In this document: in pieces, positions 39,786 through 50,014 of the stretch
How positions within the stretch are numbered: position 1 is the stretch's first letter
Layout of the letters: every line of letters starts with the position of its first letter
Source of the DNA: Microlunatus speluncae
GTDB taxonomy: Bacteria; Actinomycetota; Actinomycetes; Propionibacteriales; Propionibacteriaceae
DNA: 64,000 bases
Assembly: GCF_009299835.1 (NCBI RefSeq)
Contig: NZ_VKCZ01000008.1
Coordinates: 1 to 64,000, forward strand
Direction of reading: 5' to 3'
Made by a program: the position numbers and the translations under genes
The notes under the pieces: model-generated
The model's database searches: none
Seen by the model: the letters and a program-made list of their open reading frames with translations, nothing else
Told to the model about the DNA's origin: nothing

Positions 39786-40619
39786 TCATGCCACCCCCAG
39801 TGCCGGCCGCGGATCGCCGTCGAGGATCCACTCCAGCGTCTCGCTCTTGATCTCCGGCATGCCCTGGATCCGCATCGCCGCCATGTCCCGCAGTCCGGCG
39901 ACGGCGTCGGCCGGCGTCCACAGCGCGTAGTCGGAGCCGAACAGCAGCTTGTCCACCACGCTCCACTCCTGGGCCCGGGCCAGCGCCAGATAGCCGTCCA
40001 TCGGCCGGTGCCAGCTGGCCGAGACGTCGGTGAAGACGTTGCGGTTCTTCCGGCAGACCACCATCGTCTCCCGCTGCCAGGGATGACCCATGTGGGCGAT
40101 GATCTGCTTCAGGTTCGGGTGCCGGCGGGCGACCTCGTCGACCACCAGCGGCTGGCTGATGTCGAGCCGTCCCTCCGGGCTGGGCGTGGCGCCCATGTGC
40201 CAGAGGATGATCAACCCGGCCTCGTCGGCTGCGGCGTAGATCGGGTCGTACTGCTCGTCGGTCGGATCGAAGTGGGCCAGCACCGGGTAGAGCTTGATCC
40301 CGCGCAGGCCGCGGGCGACGCCGTCCTTCAGTTGATCAAGGACGTCGTCGTCGCACAGGTCCAACGCCATGAAGCCGAGGGTCGGCGTCTCGGTGTTGGC
40401 GCAGAACCATTCGACGTATTCGTTGGGAGTGTCCACCCCCGCCCGGGTGGCGCGCAGGCCGAAGGTGAACGCCAGTTCGACGCCCGCCTCCTTCATCGCC
40501 TGATCGAACTCGGCCGGCGTCTTCTCCACGTAGTCGTGGCCGTAGACCGGCTTCCAGTTGGTCTCCCACTCGGGACCCCAGTGCTCGCTGAGGTGGCAGT
40601 GGGTGTGAACGTCGATCAT
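39786..40619 (-). CDS. Amidohydrolase-family (TIM-barrel, ACMSD-like) hydrolase or decarboxylase
   Basis: The 277-residue protein starts MIDVHTHCHLSEHW (HxH metal ligands) and continues GIKLYPVLAHFDPTD, IILWHMGATPSPEGRLD (His), IIAHMGHPWQRET (His) and LLFGSDYALWTP (Asp). This is the amidohydrolase_2 pattern seen in 2-pyrone-4,6-dicarboxylate lactonases, ACMSD-type decarboxylases and sugar lactonases. A lactonase step after the Gfo/Idh dehydrogenase would fit sugar-acid catabolism. AGGAAG precedes the ATG. It follows the iclR gene by 29 bases. Confidence 0.82.
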   Translation of the reverse strand: MIDVHTHCHLSEHWGPEWETNWKPVYGHDYVEKTPAEFDQAMKEAGVELAFTFGLRATRAGVDTPNEYVEWFCANTETPTLGFMALDLCDDDVLDQLKDGVARGLRGIKLYPVLAHFDPTDEQYDPIYAAADEAGLIILWHMGATPSPEGRLDISQPLVVDEVARRHPNLKQIIAHMGHPWQRETMVVCRKNRNVFTDVSASWHRPMDGYLALARAQEWSVVDKLLFGSDYALWTPADAVAGLRDMAAMRIQGMPEIKSETLEWILDGDPRPALGVA

Positions 40620-40648
40620 CGCTTCCTGTCGGATTGGAGGGTGTGCGA

Positions 40649-41518
40649 TTACACCCGCAGTTGCGCGGTCAGATTGCTGATCGCGACGACGAAATCCTGA
40701 TCTTGCTGCAGCGACTCGGCCAGCCGGCCGAGCTCCGCCGCGTACTCCTTCTGCCGGGTCGGCCCGAACTCGGCCGCCGGCCCGGACAGGCTGACCGCGG
40801 CCAGCATCTGGCCGTCGATCTCGATCCCGACGGCGATGCAGCGCAGGCCGGTGCTGCGCTCGTTGTCGTCGATCGCGTAGCCGCGGGTCCGGACCTTCTT
40901 CAACTCTCGCAGCAATTCCGGCAGCTCGGTGATCGTCGACGGAGTGAAGCCCTCCCACGGCCCGTCGGACAACCGGGCGGTCACGGCCTCGTCGTCCAGG
41001 CCGGCCAGCAGCACCTTGCCCAGCCCGGTGCAGTAAAGATGATCACGCGAGCCGGGCGCGGCGTTGAACCGCAGCGGCCGGTCCGGCTGCTCGACGCACA
41101 GGTGCAGCACCTGATCACCGTCGAGCACGCCGAGGTTGCAGGTGTGCCCGGTCTCGGTCGCGGCCTGGGCCAGGTAGTGCCCGGTCACGTCGGCGATGTC
41201 CAGCGACGCCCGGTACGCGGACGCGAGGTGCTGCACCTTGTGCCCGAGCCGGAACGACGGCTGCTCGTCCACCCGGACCAGGTATTCCAGCTCGACCAGC
41301 ACCGACAACAGCCGCACCAGAGTGCTCTTCGGCAGCTTCGTGGTGGCGTTGAAATCGCTCAGCGTCAACGGCCGATCCGATTCCGCCAGTTGCTCCATCA
41401 GGCCGAGGCCACGGGCCAGCGCGTTGGCGTGGTAGTTGGCCGAGGCGGGCCGGGTCTCGGCAAGCGCCCGCGGCTTGCTCGATGAGGCGGCCTGCTTGCT
41501 CGATGAGACACGTGCCAC
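40649..41518 (-). CDS. IclR-family transcriptional regulator
   Basis: The 289-residue regulator has a winged helix at residues ~33-90 (ALARGLGLMEQLAESDRPLTLSDF, LPKSTLVRLLSVLVELEYLVR) and a C-terminal IclR effector domain with HLYCTGLGKVLLAGL, VRTRGYAIDDNERSTGLRCIAVGI and a final AAVSLSGPAAEFG. A basic, Ser-rich N-terminal tail precedes the DNA-binding domain. It sits between the transporter and enzyme genes of the operon whose promoter carries an IclR-type palindrome at 47183, so it is probably autoregulated. Three further sites in the window suggest a local regulon. Confidence 0.92.
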   Translation of the reverse strand: MARVSSSKQAASSSKPRALAETRPASANYHANALARGLGLMEQLAESDRPLTLSDFNATTKLPKSTLVRLLSVLVELEYLVRVDEQPSFRLGHKVQHLASAYRASLDIADVTGHYLAQAATETGHTCNLGVLDGDQVLHLCVEQPDRPLRFNAAPGSRDHLYCTGLGKVLLAGLDDEAVTARLSDGPWEGFTPSTITELPELLRELKKVRTRGYAIDDNERSTGLRCIAVGIEIDGQMLAAVSLSGPAAEFGPTRQKEYAAELGRLAESLQQDQDFVVAISNLTAQLRV

Positions 41519-41521
41519 AGC

Positions 41522-42556
41522 TCAGCGCTCCTGATGATCGGAAACGGCGGTTGTTCGAATGGTAGTGCCGACGGCCGGGTCGACGTTCTCCGGGAAATGA
41601 CAGGCGGACAGGTGTTGGTCGCCGGTCAGCTCGGCCAGCGGCGGCGGCGTGGTCGCACAGACGTCCTGCGCCTTCCAGCACCGGGTCCGGAACCGGCACC
41701 CGCTCGGCGGATTGCTGACGCTCGGCACGTCGCCGGTCAGCGTGATCCGGTCCCGTTCGTCCCGCCGCTCCGGGTCCGGGATCGGCACCGCCGACAGCAA
41801 AGCCTTCGTGTACGGGTGCCGCGGCCGGTGGTAGATCTGTTCCCGGCTGCCCTGCTCGACGATCATGCCGAGATACATCACGGCGATCTGATCGGAGAGG
41901 TGCCGGACCACCGACAGGTTGTGCGAGATGAACACGTACGCCAGCCCGAGCCGCTGCTGCAGATCCTGCAACTGATTGACCACCTGGGCCTGGACGGACA
42001 CGTCGAGCGCGCTCACCGGCTCGTCCAAGATCAACACCTTGGGCTCCAGGGCCAGGGCCCGGGCCAGTCCGATCCGCTGCCGCTGACCGCCGGAGAACTC
42101 GTGTGGGTAGCGATAGGCGTGCTCCGGCCGCAGCCCGACCAATTCCAGCAGTTCGTTCACGCGGCCCCGGCCGTTCGGCCGGTAGAGGCCCTGCACCCGC
42201 AGCGGCTCGGCGATGATCTCGGCCACGGTGAGCCGCGGCGACAGCGACGAGAACGGGTCCTGGAACATGATCTGGATGTCCCGGCGGCGGGCGCGCAGCC
42301 GGGCCGGCGGCAGCCCGGTCAGCTCGTCCGACTCCAGCCAGACCCGGCCCGCGGTCGGATCGATCAACCGGGCCAGCAGCCGGCCGGTGGTGGACTTGCC
42401 GCAACCGGACTCGCCGACCAGGCTCAGCGTCTTGCCGGCCGCGACGCCGAAGTCGAGACCGTCGACGGCCCGGACCCAGCCGACCTGGCGGCGCAGCACG
42501 CCCTTGCGGATCGGGAAATGCTTGACCAGGCCCTCGACGCGCAGGATGTCACTCAT
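41522..42556 (-). CDS. Dipeptide/oligopeptide ABC transporter ATPase (DppF/OppF type)
   Basis: The 344-residue ATPase has Walker [10 protein letters not shown], signature SGGQRQR, Walker [13 protein letters not shown] and the H-loop ISHN, followed by the extra C-terminal OppF region ([12 protein letters not shown] and a Cys-rich [15 protein letters not shown]). The start overlaps the upstream ATPase stop (ATGA). Together with the second ATPase, two permeases and the lipoprotein it forms a complete Dpp/Opp-type importer. The presence of two D-aminoacylases in the area hints at D-amino acid conjugates as cargo; this is inference. Confidence 0.93.
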   Translation of the reverse strand: MSDILRVEGLVKHFPIRKGVLRRQVGWVRAVDGLDFGVAAGKTLSLVGESGCGKSTTGRLLARLIDPTAGRVWLESDELTGLPPARLRARRRDIQIMFQDPFSSLSPRLTVAEIIAEPLRVQGLYRPNGRGRVNELLELVGLRPEHAYRYPHEFSGGQRQRIGLARALALEPKVLILDEPVSALDVSVQAQVVNQLQDLQQRLGLAYVFISHNLSVVRHLSDQIAVMYLGMIVEQGSREQIYHRPRHPYTKALLSAVPIPDPERRDERDRITLTGDVPSVSNPPSGCRFRTRCWKAQDVCATTPPPLAELTGDQHLSACHFPENVDPAVGTTIRTTAVSDHQER

Positions 42557-43611
42557 CGGTGGACCTCCGCGGCAGGGATCGGCTCGTCGGGTTCCTGAGC
42601 CTCGACGACGGTCCGGACGAACACCTGCTCCGGCGTCCGTCCGATCAATTCCTCGGTCCGGAAACACGCCGCCAGGTGCCCGCCGCCGACCTCGGTCAGC
42701 GCCGGATCCTCAGTCCGACAGCGATCGATCGCCATCGGGCAGCGGGGATGGAACGGGCACGCGCTGATCCGCTGGCTGACGTCGGGCGGGCTGCCCGGGA
42801 TCGGATGCAGCCGGTCAAGATCGGAATCGAGCGTCGGCAGGCTGGCCAGCAAACCCATCGTGTACGGGTGCCGTGGCTGGGCGAACAGGTCCCGGACACC
42901 GGCGGTCTCGACGATCCGCCCCGCGTACATGACGATCACCCGGTCGGCCAGTTCGGCGACCACGCCGAGGTCGTGGGTGATCAGGATGGCCGCAGCCCCG
43001 GTCTCCCGCTGGGCCTTGCGCAGCTGATCCAGCACCTGGGCCTGGATGGTCACGTCCAACGCCGTGGTCGGCTCGTCGGCGATGATCAGGTCGGGGTCGT
43101 TGGCGATCGCCATGGCGATCATGGCCCGCTGCCGCATGCCGCCGGAGAACTCGTGCGGATACTGCCGCAGCCGCTGCTCCGGGTTGGCCACGCCGACAGA
43201 CGTCAGCAGGCCCAGGCAGCGCTCGATCGCCGTGGTCCTGGCGATCTTCGGCTCATGCAGTTTGATCGCCTCGATCAGCTGGGCGCCGATCGTCATCACC
43301 GGGTTCAGCGCGGTCATCGGATCCTGGAAGATCATCCCGATCCGGCCGCCGCGGACCGCCTGCATCCGTTGTTCGGAAGCCTTGGTCAGCTCCTCGCCGT
43401 CCAGCGCGATCGAGCCGGTGACGTGGCTGCGCCGATCCAGCAGACCGAGCACCGACAAGGCGGTGACGCTTTTGCCGGAGCCGGACTCACCGACGATGGC
43501 CAGCATCTCGCCGGCCCGGACCTGGAACGACACGCCGGCGACCGCGTACACGGTGCCGTCCTCCGTGCGGAACTCGACGGCCAGGTCGTTGATCTCGAGT
43601 AGCTCGGCCAA
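42553..43611 (-). CDS. Dipeptide/oligopeptide ABC transporter ATPase (DppD/OppD type)
   Basis: The 352-residue ATPase has Walker [10 protein letters not shown], signature SGGMRQR, Walker [13 protein letters not shown] and H-loop THDLG, then [12 protein letters not shown] and a Cys-containing [14 protein letters not shown] (the iron-sulfur-like DppD C-terminal cysteines). The TTG start at 43611 lies one base beyond the permease stop; a downstream start is possible. It pairs with the following DppF-type subunit. Confidence 0.92.
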   Translation of the reverse strand: MAELLEINDLAVEFRTEDGTVYAVAGVSFQVRAGEMLAIVGESGSGKSVTALSVLGLLDRRSHVTGSIALDGEELTKASEQRMQAVRGGRIGMIFQDPMTALNPVMTIGAQLIEAIKLHEPKIARTTAIERCLGLLTSVGVANPEQRLRQYPHEFSGGMRQRAMIAMAIANDPDLIIADEPTTALDVTIQAQVLDQLRKAQRETGAAAILITHDLGVVAELADRVIVMYAGRIVETAGVRDLFAQPRHPYTMGLLASLPTLDSDLDRLHPIPGSPPDVSQRISACPFHPRCPMAIDRCRTEDPALTEVGGGHLAACFRTEELIGRTPEQVFVRTVVEAQEPDEPIPAAEVHR

Positions 43612-43612
43612 T

Positions 43613-44521
43613 TCAGCTGCCCTGCTTCGGATCGAGAGCGTCGCGCAGTCCATCGCCGATGAAGTTGACGCCGAGCACGGTGATCGCCACCGCCAGCCCG
43701 GGCGGCAGCCAGAGCCACGGCTGGTTGCGGATCACGGTCAGCGACTGGGCCTCGTTCAGCATGTTGCCCCAGCTCGCGGTCGGCGGCTGGATGCCCAGGC
43801 CGAGGAAGGACAGGGTCGCCTCCAGCCCGATCGAGCCGGCCACCGACAGGGTCCCGGCGACCACCACCGGCGGCAGCACCGCCGGCAGGATGTGCCGAAC
43901 GATCACCCACCACGGGTGGGCCCCGGTGGCCCGGGAGGCCAGAATGTATTCGTTCTCCCGGATCGACAGCGCGCTGCCGCGCACCAGCCGGCCACAGATC
44001 GGCCACTGGAACACGCCGATCGCGATGATCATCGTCGGCACACTCGGGCCGAGGATGCCGGCCAGCACGATCATCACCACCAGCGACGGGAAGGACAGGA
44101 AGATGTCGGCCAGTCGCATGATCAGCCCGTCGACCCAGCCGCCGAGCATGCCGGCCAGGCTGCCGAGGACGATGCCGAGCAGCACGGCCAGGGCCGCGGA
44201 GGCGATGCCGACGCCGAGCGACACCCGGCCGGCGTGCAACAGCCGGGCGAACACGTCTCGGCCGGTGCCATCGGTGCCGAGCCAGTGCTCGGCGGACGGC
44301 TTCGACCGGATAGCGGAGAGATCGGTCGCGTTCGGTGGGAACTGCGCGATCAGATCGGCTCCGACCACGGCCAGCACGATGATCGCGAGCACGACCAGGC
44401 TGACCACGGCGGCCCGGTGCTTGAGGAAGCGACGCAGGGCCATCTTGCCCGGCGACCGGTGGCCGCCCCGGGTCGGGGCCGCGGCCGTCGCGCGTTCGGT
44501 TGCGAGCGGGGTAACCGTCAT
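43613..44521 (-). CDS. Dpp/Opp-type ABC transporter permease (DppC-like)
   Basis: The 302-residue inner-membrane subunit starts with about 35 cytoplasmic residues and has the OppC_N helix (HRAAVVSLVVLAIIVLAVVG), then HWLGTDGTGRDVFARLLHAGRVSLGVG, the OppC signature, and the EAA loop ILASRATGAHPWWVIVRHILP. Helices at about 100-125, 138-158, 210-230 and 268-288. The ATG overlaps the stop of the DppB-like gene (ATGA). Confidence 0.93.
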   Translation of the reverse strand: MTVTPLATERATAAAPTRGGHRSPGKMALRRFLKHRAAVVSLVVLAIIVLAVVGADLIAQFPPNATDLSAIRSKPSAEHWLGTDGTGRDVFARLLHAGRVSLGVGIASAALAVLLGIVLGSLAGMLGGWVDGLIMRLADIFLSFPSLVVMIVLAGILGPSVPTMIIAIGVFQWPICGRLVRGSALSIRENEYILASRATGAHPWWVIVRHILPAVLPPVVVAGTLSVAGSIGLEATLSFLGLGIQPPTASWGNMLNEAQSLTVIRNQPWLWLPPGLAVAITVLGVNFIGDGLRDALDPKQGS

Positions 44522-45474
44522 TGCAGCCTCACCCTCGGATCGACGACCGTGTAGAGGACGTCGGCGAGCAGGTTGGAGATCAACACCATCACCGCGCCGA
44601 CCAGCGCGAACCCGATGATCACCGAGTAGTCGTTCTGCTGCACCGCGGTGACCGCCAGCCGGCCCATGCCGGGCCAGGCGAAGATCTGCTCGATCACCAC
44701 GGCGCCGGCGACCAGATGCGACAGGTCGGAGGCGAGGATGGTGATCACCGGGATCAGCGAGTTGCGCAGCCCGTGGATCACCGCCCTGCGCGGCGAGGCC
44801 CCCTTGGCCCGCGCCGTCCGGACGTAGTCCGCGTCCAGCTCGGACAGCAGGCTGGACCGGACGTAGCGCATCAGCCGGCCCGAGTTGCCGATGCCGAGGA
44901 TCAACGCCGGCAGCACCAGGTGGCGCAGGGTGTTGATCAAGGACGGATCGGTCGGGTCGGTGATCCCGGACGACGGCAGGATCGGGAACTGCAGCGTGAA
45001 GACGAAGATCGCGACCAGGGCGATGAAGAAGACCGGGAAGGCCACCACCCCGAGGCTGAAGAACGTCGCGATGTAGTCGGTGATCGTGTTGCGCCGGACG
45101 GCCGCGATGATGCCGAGCGGGAACGCGATCAGGATGGAGCAGACCAGCCCGACCCCCATCAGCTCGATGGTCGGGCCGAGCCGCTCGGCCAGCAACTCGG
45201 TCACCGGCCGGCCGTTGACCATCGAGTAGCCGAGGTCGCCGGTGAGGGCGTTCCCGGCCCAGTTCAGGTACTGCACCACGATCGGCTGGTCCAGGCCGAG
45301 CTCGGCCCGGCGGGCCGCGATGTAGTCCGCCGAGCCGGAGTTGAGCAGCTCGGGTGGGATCATCATCGCGATCGGGTCGCCCGGCGTAGCCCGGGTCAAC
45401 GCGAAGATCGCGATGGTGATCACCCAGAACACCCCGATGTTGATCAGCAGGCGTCGGATCAGGTACGCGCCCAC
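44518..45474 (-). CDS. Dpp/Opp-type ABC transporter permease (DppB-like)
   Basis: The 318-residue subunit begins AYLIRRLLINIGVFWVITIAIFALTRATPGDP, the OppB start, continues with LGLDQPIVVQYLNWAGNALTGDLGYS, and has the EAA loop DYVRTARAKGASPRRAVIHGLRN. It spans the membrane six times. The GTG start has GGGAG five bases upstream. It follows the lipoprotein gene by 40 bases. Confidence 0.94.
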   Translation of the reverse strand: MGAYLIRRLLINIGVFWVITIAIFALTRATPGDPIAMMIPPELLNSGSADYIAARRAELGLDQPIVVQYLNWAGNALTGDLGYSMVNGRPVTELLAERLGPTIELMGVGLVCSILIAFPLGIIAAVRRNTITDYIATFFSLGVVAFPVFFIALVAIFVFTLQFPILPSSGITDPTDPSLINTLRHLVLPALILGIGNSGRLMRYVRSSLLSELDADYVRTARAKGASPRRAVIHGLRNSLIPVITILASDLSHLVAGAVVIEQIFAWPGMGRLAVTAVQQNDYSVIIGFALVGAVMVLISNLLADVLYTVVDPRVRLQ

Positions 45475-45514
45475 ACAACTCCCATCACCGTGATCGGTCC
45501 GTCCATCAGCGAGC

Positions 45515-47140
45515 TCAGCTCCCGGTCACCGACCAGCTGGCGGGATCCCAGAAGTTGACCTCCTGCGAGCCCGGAGCCTGGAAGCCCTGCAGCCGGTTGT
45601 TCACCGCCCACAGACCCATCGGGCTGTAGAGCCAGAACAGGTCGGCCTTCTCGTTGGAGATCTTCGCCGCCTGCGCGTACAGCTCGTCCCGCTTGGTCTC
45701 GTCGACGGTGCCGTTGGCCTCCTTCATGATCTTGTCCAGCTCCGGATCACAGAAGTAGTTGATGTTGCCGCCGTTGGGGTAGTGCTTGTCGCAGGCGGTG
45801 ATCACCGAGACGTTGTCGGAGCTGATCGCGTAGTTGCCGCCGCCGTAGAGGACCATGTCGAAGTCCTTGTCGCCATAGATCTTGGCGATCTCGGACGGCT
45901 GCACCTGACGCAGCTTGACGTTGACCCCGACCTCCTTGAGCTGGCTCTGCACGATGGTCGCGCTGGAGTCGCGGTCACGCTGACCCGGCACCCACATCAG
46001 GTCGATCTCCTGACCGGGATCCCAGCCGGCATCGGCCAGCAGCTGCTTGGCCTTGGCCGGGTCGTAGGCGTAGTCGTTGAGGTCCTTCGGCGCCCGCGGC
46101 GTGTAGAAGTCGGAGTTCTGCACGACCGCCTTGCCGAGCAGCACCTTGTCGACCAGCTCGGACCGGTTCACCGCGTACAGGAAGGCCTGCCGGACCCGCT
46201 CGTCCTTGAAGTAGTCCCGGGACTGGTTGATCCCGAGCCGGACGAAGCCGGCGCCCAGCTTCTCCTGGACCTTCACCTGGTCGAAGCCCTGGATGGTCTC
46301 CAGGTCCAGCGGCGACACGGTCGCGACGTCGAGCTCGCCGTTGCCCAGCGCGGCCGTGGCCACGTCGGAGGTCATCGGCTTGAGGTAGACCTCGGCCAGC
46401 TTCGGCTTCGGCGTCGCGTTCTCGTTGGCCACCACGTGGACGTACTGGCTGGTCTTGTACTCGACGAACTTGAACGGTCCGCTGGTCACCTCGGGCTTGC
46501 GGAAGTACTCGTTGTCGTACAGCTCGCCGATCGGGATGTCGCCCAGCACATGATCAGGAAGGATCAGGATCGGACCGATCTGGGCCAGCAGACCGAAGTT
46601 CGGGATGGTCGTCTTGACCACCACGGTCTGCGGGTCGGGCGCGGTGATGCCGGACACCGTCTCGGCCTTGCCGTCGGTGACCTCCTTCGCCCCGACGACG
46701 CTGCTGAACAGGCTGGCCGAGGCGCTCTTGGCCTTCGGGTTCGCCACCGCGTTGTAGGTGAACAGCACGTCGGCCGAGGTGAGCGGGGTGCCGTCGTTCC
46801 ATTTCAAGTCGGGCTTCAGCTTGAACGTGAAGGTCTTGGCGTCCGGGCTGATGTCGTAGGAGTCGGCCAGGATCGGCTGCAGCTCGAAGTTCGGATCCGC
46901 GCCGAGCAGGCTCTGGAAGATCAGCGAGTTGACCTGGCCGTCCGGACCGCTGGCCGGGGCCAGGGGGCCGAAGACGCCGGCCGGCTCCTGATACAGGTAG
47001 ATGTTGACCGTTCCCCCGCCGGACTGGGTGCTTCCGGTGCCGGGAGCGCCGGGAGTCTCCGTCGCGGGCCCCGTGCACCCGGTGATGGCCAGGACGAGGG
47101 CGATTCCGAGCCCCAGTCCGAACCTGGTGAGTCTGTTCAT
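45515..47140 (-). CDS. Family-5 extracellular solute-binding lipoprotein
   Basis: A 541-residue SBP_bac_5 protein. The signal peptide ends in lipobox LAITGC (acylated C22) and is followed by a Gly/Thr-rich linker. The mature part has GPDGQVNSLIFQSLLGAD, FTFKLKPDLKWNDGTPLTSADVLFTYN and VRQAFLYAVNRSELVDKVLLGKA, all hallmarks of DppA/OppA-type binding proteins. It delivers peptides or other small solutes to the following permeases. GAGG precedes the ATG, and an IclR-type operator overlaps its -10 box. Confidence 0.93.
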   Translation of the reverse strand: MNRLTRFGLGLGIALVLAITGCTGPATETPGAPGTGSTQSGGGTVNIYLYQEPAGVFGPLAPASGPDGQVNSLIFQSLLGADPNFELQPILADSYDISPDAKTFTFKLKPDLKWNDGTPLTSADVLFTYNAVANPKAKSASASLFSSVVGAKEVTDGKAETVSGITAPDPQTVVVKTTIPNFGLLAQIGPILILPDHVLGDIPIGELYDNEYFRKPEVTSGPFKFVEYKTSQYVHVVANENATPKPKLAEVYLKPMTSDVATAALGNGELDVATVSPLDLETIQGFDQVKVQEKLGAGFVRLGINQSRDYFKDERVRQAFLYAVNRSELVDKVLLGKAVVQNSDFYTPRAPKDLNDYAYDPAKAKQLLADAGWDPGQEIDLMWVPGQRDRDSSATIVQSQLKEVGVNVKLRQVQPSEIAKIYGDKDFDMVLYGGGNYAISSDNVSVITACDKHYPNGGNINYFCDPELDKIMKEANGTVDETKRDELYAQAAKISNEKADLFWLYSPMGLWAVNNRLQGFQAPGSQEVNFWDPASWSVTGS

Positions 47141-47182
47141 GAACTACCTCACTTCAGCGAGATCCGGTCCCCCCGGACATCA

Positions 47183-47215
47183 TGGAAATTTATTCCACGT
47201 ACACGACGTGGTCAA
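47183..47215 (-). promoter_or_regulatory. Promoter of the long minus-strand operon with IclR-type operator over the -10
   Basis: On the minus strand TTGACC (47210-47215), 17 bases, TAAATT (47187-47192). The palindrome TGGAAATTTATTCCA (47183-47197) covers the -10 box and fits the E. coli IclR consensus TGGAAATNATTTCCA at 13 of 15 positions. A bound regulator would block RNA polymerase. Confidence 0.8.
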
Positions 47216-47288
47216 GCGTTCGTCCCTCTGCCGGAGTTCGATTGAGCCTCGGAGATGGCTCAGCTATAGTCCCAGAAGCAGCAAGGTA

Positions 47289-47303
47289 TGGAACACTATT
47301 CCA
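47289..47303. promoter_or_regulatory. Second IclR-type operator in the divergent region
   Basis: TGGAACACTATTCCA has perfect half-sites (TGGAA / TTCCA) with five bases between. It lies 60 bases before the aminotransferase start and 92 bases from the first site, so it may serve that gene or assist looping. Confidence 0.7.
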
Positions 47304-47362
47304 CGTAACGCCTCTGTATCGGCGTAAACGACACAGCGTATCGGCGAAGGTGAGGACACTCG

Positions 47363-48670
<1,308 letters not shown>

Positions 48671-49900
48671 TCAGCTGCGCATCAGCTTGCCGGGGACACT
48701 GGAGAACTCCTCCATCCCCGGGCGGAACGGGTACCGGTTCTTGATCTCGTCGGTCAGTCGGACGCCGAGCCCGGGCTGATCGGGTCGGCCCACCCGGCCG
48801 TCGGCGAAGCTCAGCGAGTCGCCCCAGAGCTCGCGGTGCAACGGGCCGGCCGCCGGCGGCAGCTCGACGATCACCGTGTTCGGCGACGCGAACGCGGCGT
48901 GCAGATTCTGCATCACCGCGACCCCGGCTCCCCAGGCGTGGGGAGCGACCGAGCGGCCGGCGAGCTGTTGCTGCCGGCTGACCCGGACGAAGTCGATCGG
49001 GCCGAGCCAGGCCGCGTCCGGCTGGGCGACCGCGAACGCCTCCCGTTCCAGGAACGGCAGGAACTCGGCGAACGTGGACAGCTGCTCACCGCCGGCGACC
49101 GGCACCGCCGACCGGCGCCCGAGCTCCGCGTACCCGGTGAGATCGTGGTACGCCAGCGGTTCCTCGAAGAAGACGAGCCGGTACGGCGCCACGGCGTCGA
49201 GCACGGTGATCGCGGTCTCCGCGTCCCACCGGGTCGGCCCCTCCCGGTGGCCCATGTGGCCGTCGAGCAGGATCCCGACCTCGGGCCCGACCTGATCCCG
49301 CAACAGCGCGACCTTCGCCGCCTCCAGTTCGGCCGGCGAGGCCGTGGCCACCTCCTCCCGGGTGTCGGAATCCAGGTAACCGGAGGCGATCTTGAACGCG
49401 CTGAATCCCAACCCGAGATAGAAATCGACCTTCTCCAGCAGCCGATCGGTCGGCCAGGGCGACGGCCCGCCGGTGGCGTAGGCGGGGAGCCGGTCCGGCG
49501 CGTCCTGGTCGGAGCCGAGCAGCCGGTGCACGGGCAGGTCGAGCAGCTTGCCCTTGAGGTCGAGCAGCGCCGCCTCGATCCCGGAGATCACCGCGGCACC
49601 GAGCCCGGTGCGGGCCCAGTACTGGCAGCAGGTGCGGATCCGGTTGGTCAGCCGCTCGACGTCGAGGGTGTCCCCCTCGAACGATCCGGCGTTGATCAGG
49701 ATCGGCCGGACGTAGTCGACGATCAGCGGCACGCTCTCCGGGAAGAAGTAGCCGGCGTAGGTCTCCCCCACTCCGACCACCCCGCTGTCCGTCACGATCT
49801 CGATCAGGGCGACGCTGCGCCACTGCTTGAACACGCTCAGCCAGGGATCGTCTGTGCACGGGCCGGTCAACAGGACCGACCGCACCTCGGTGATCATCAT
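48671..49900 (-). CDS. Mandelate racemase/muconate lactonizing enzyme (enolase superfamily)
   Basis: A 409-residue enolase-superfamily protein. The lid domain has VGVGETYAGYFFPESV. The barrel carries FSAFKIASGYL (Lys base), ILLDGHMGH (Asp), LVFFEEPLAYHD (Glu), VAGGEQLSTFAEF (Glu) and SVAPHAWGAGVAVMQ (His acid-base). Lys and His on opposite faces suggest an acid-sugar dehydratase or racemase. Substrate unknown; with the aminotransferase and deacetylase nearby an amino-sugar acid is possible. The last codons converge with the aminotransferase stop. Confidence 0.88.
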   Translation of the reverse strand: MMITEVRSVLLTGPCTDDPWLSVFKQWRSVALIEIVTDSGVVGVGETYAGYFFPESVPLIVDYVRPILINAGSFEGDTLDVERLTNRIRTCCQYWARTGLGAAVISGIEAALLDLKGKLLDLPVHRLLGSDQDAPDRLPAYATGGPSPWPTDRLLEKVDFYLGLGFSAFKIASGYLDSDTREEVATASPAELEAAKVALLRDQVGPEVGILLDGHMGHREGPTRWDAETAITVLDAVAPYRLVFFEEPLAYHDLTGYAELGRRSAVPVAGGEQLSTFAEFLPFLEREAFAVAQPDAAWLGPIDFVRVSRQQQLAGRSVAPHAWGAGVAVMQNLHAAFASPNTVIVELPPAAGPLHRELWGDSLSFADGRVGRPDQPGLGVRLTDEIKNRYPFRPGMEEFSSVPGKLMRS

Positions 49901-49924
49901 TCCCCCATGATCTCAGTTCGACGC

Positions 49925-49953
49925 TTGACATGGAACAGCGTTCTGCGTTGAAT
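49925..49953 (+). promoter_or_regulatory. Promoter with IclR-type operator between -35 and -10
   Basis: TTGACA (49925-49930), 17 bases, TTGAAT (49948-49953). The spacer starts with TGGAACAGCGTTCTG (49931-49945): one perfect IclR half-site and one with two changes. The layout TTGACA-TGGAA is identical to the 27382 promoter. Confidence 0.7.
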
Positions 49954-50014
49954 GCTGGCGGCGCGAGTTGCCTCCGGCGCCTCCCGACTTTGCCGGCCCG
50001 AAAGGCCAATGACC

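Noticed and set aside
41522-47140. Nickel or iron-siderophore import role for the Dpp/Opp-type transporter
   Set aside because: The binding protein and context (amidohydrolases, D-aminoacylases) show no metal-homeostasis genes; general Dpp/Opp type is all that can be supported.
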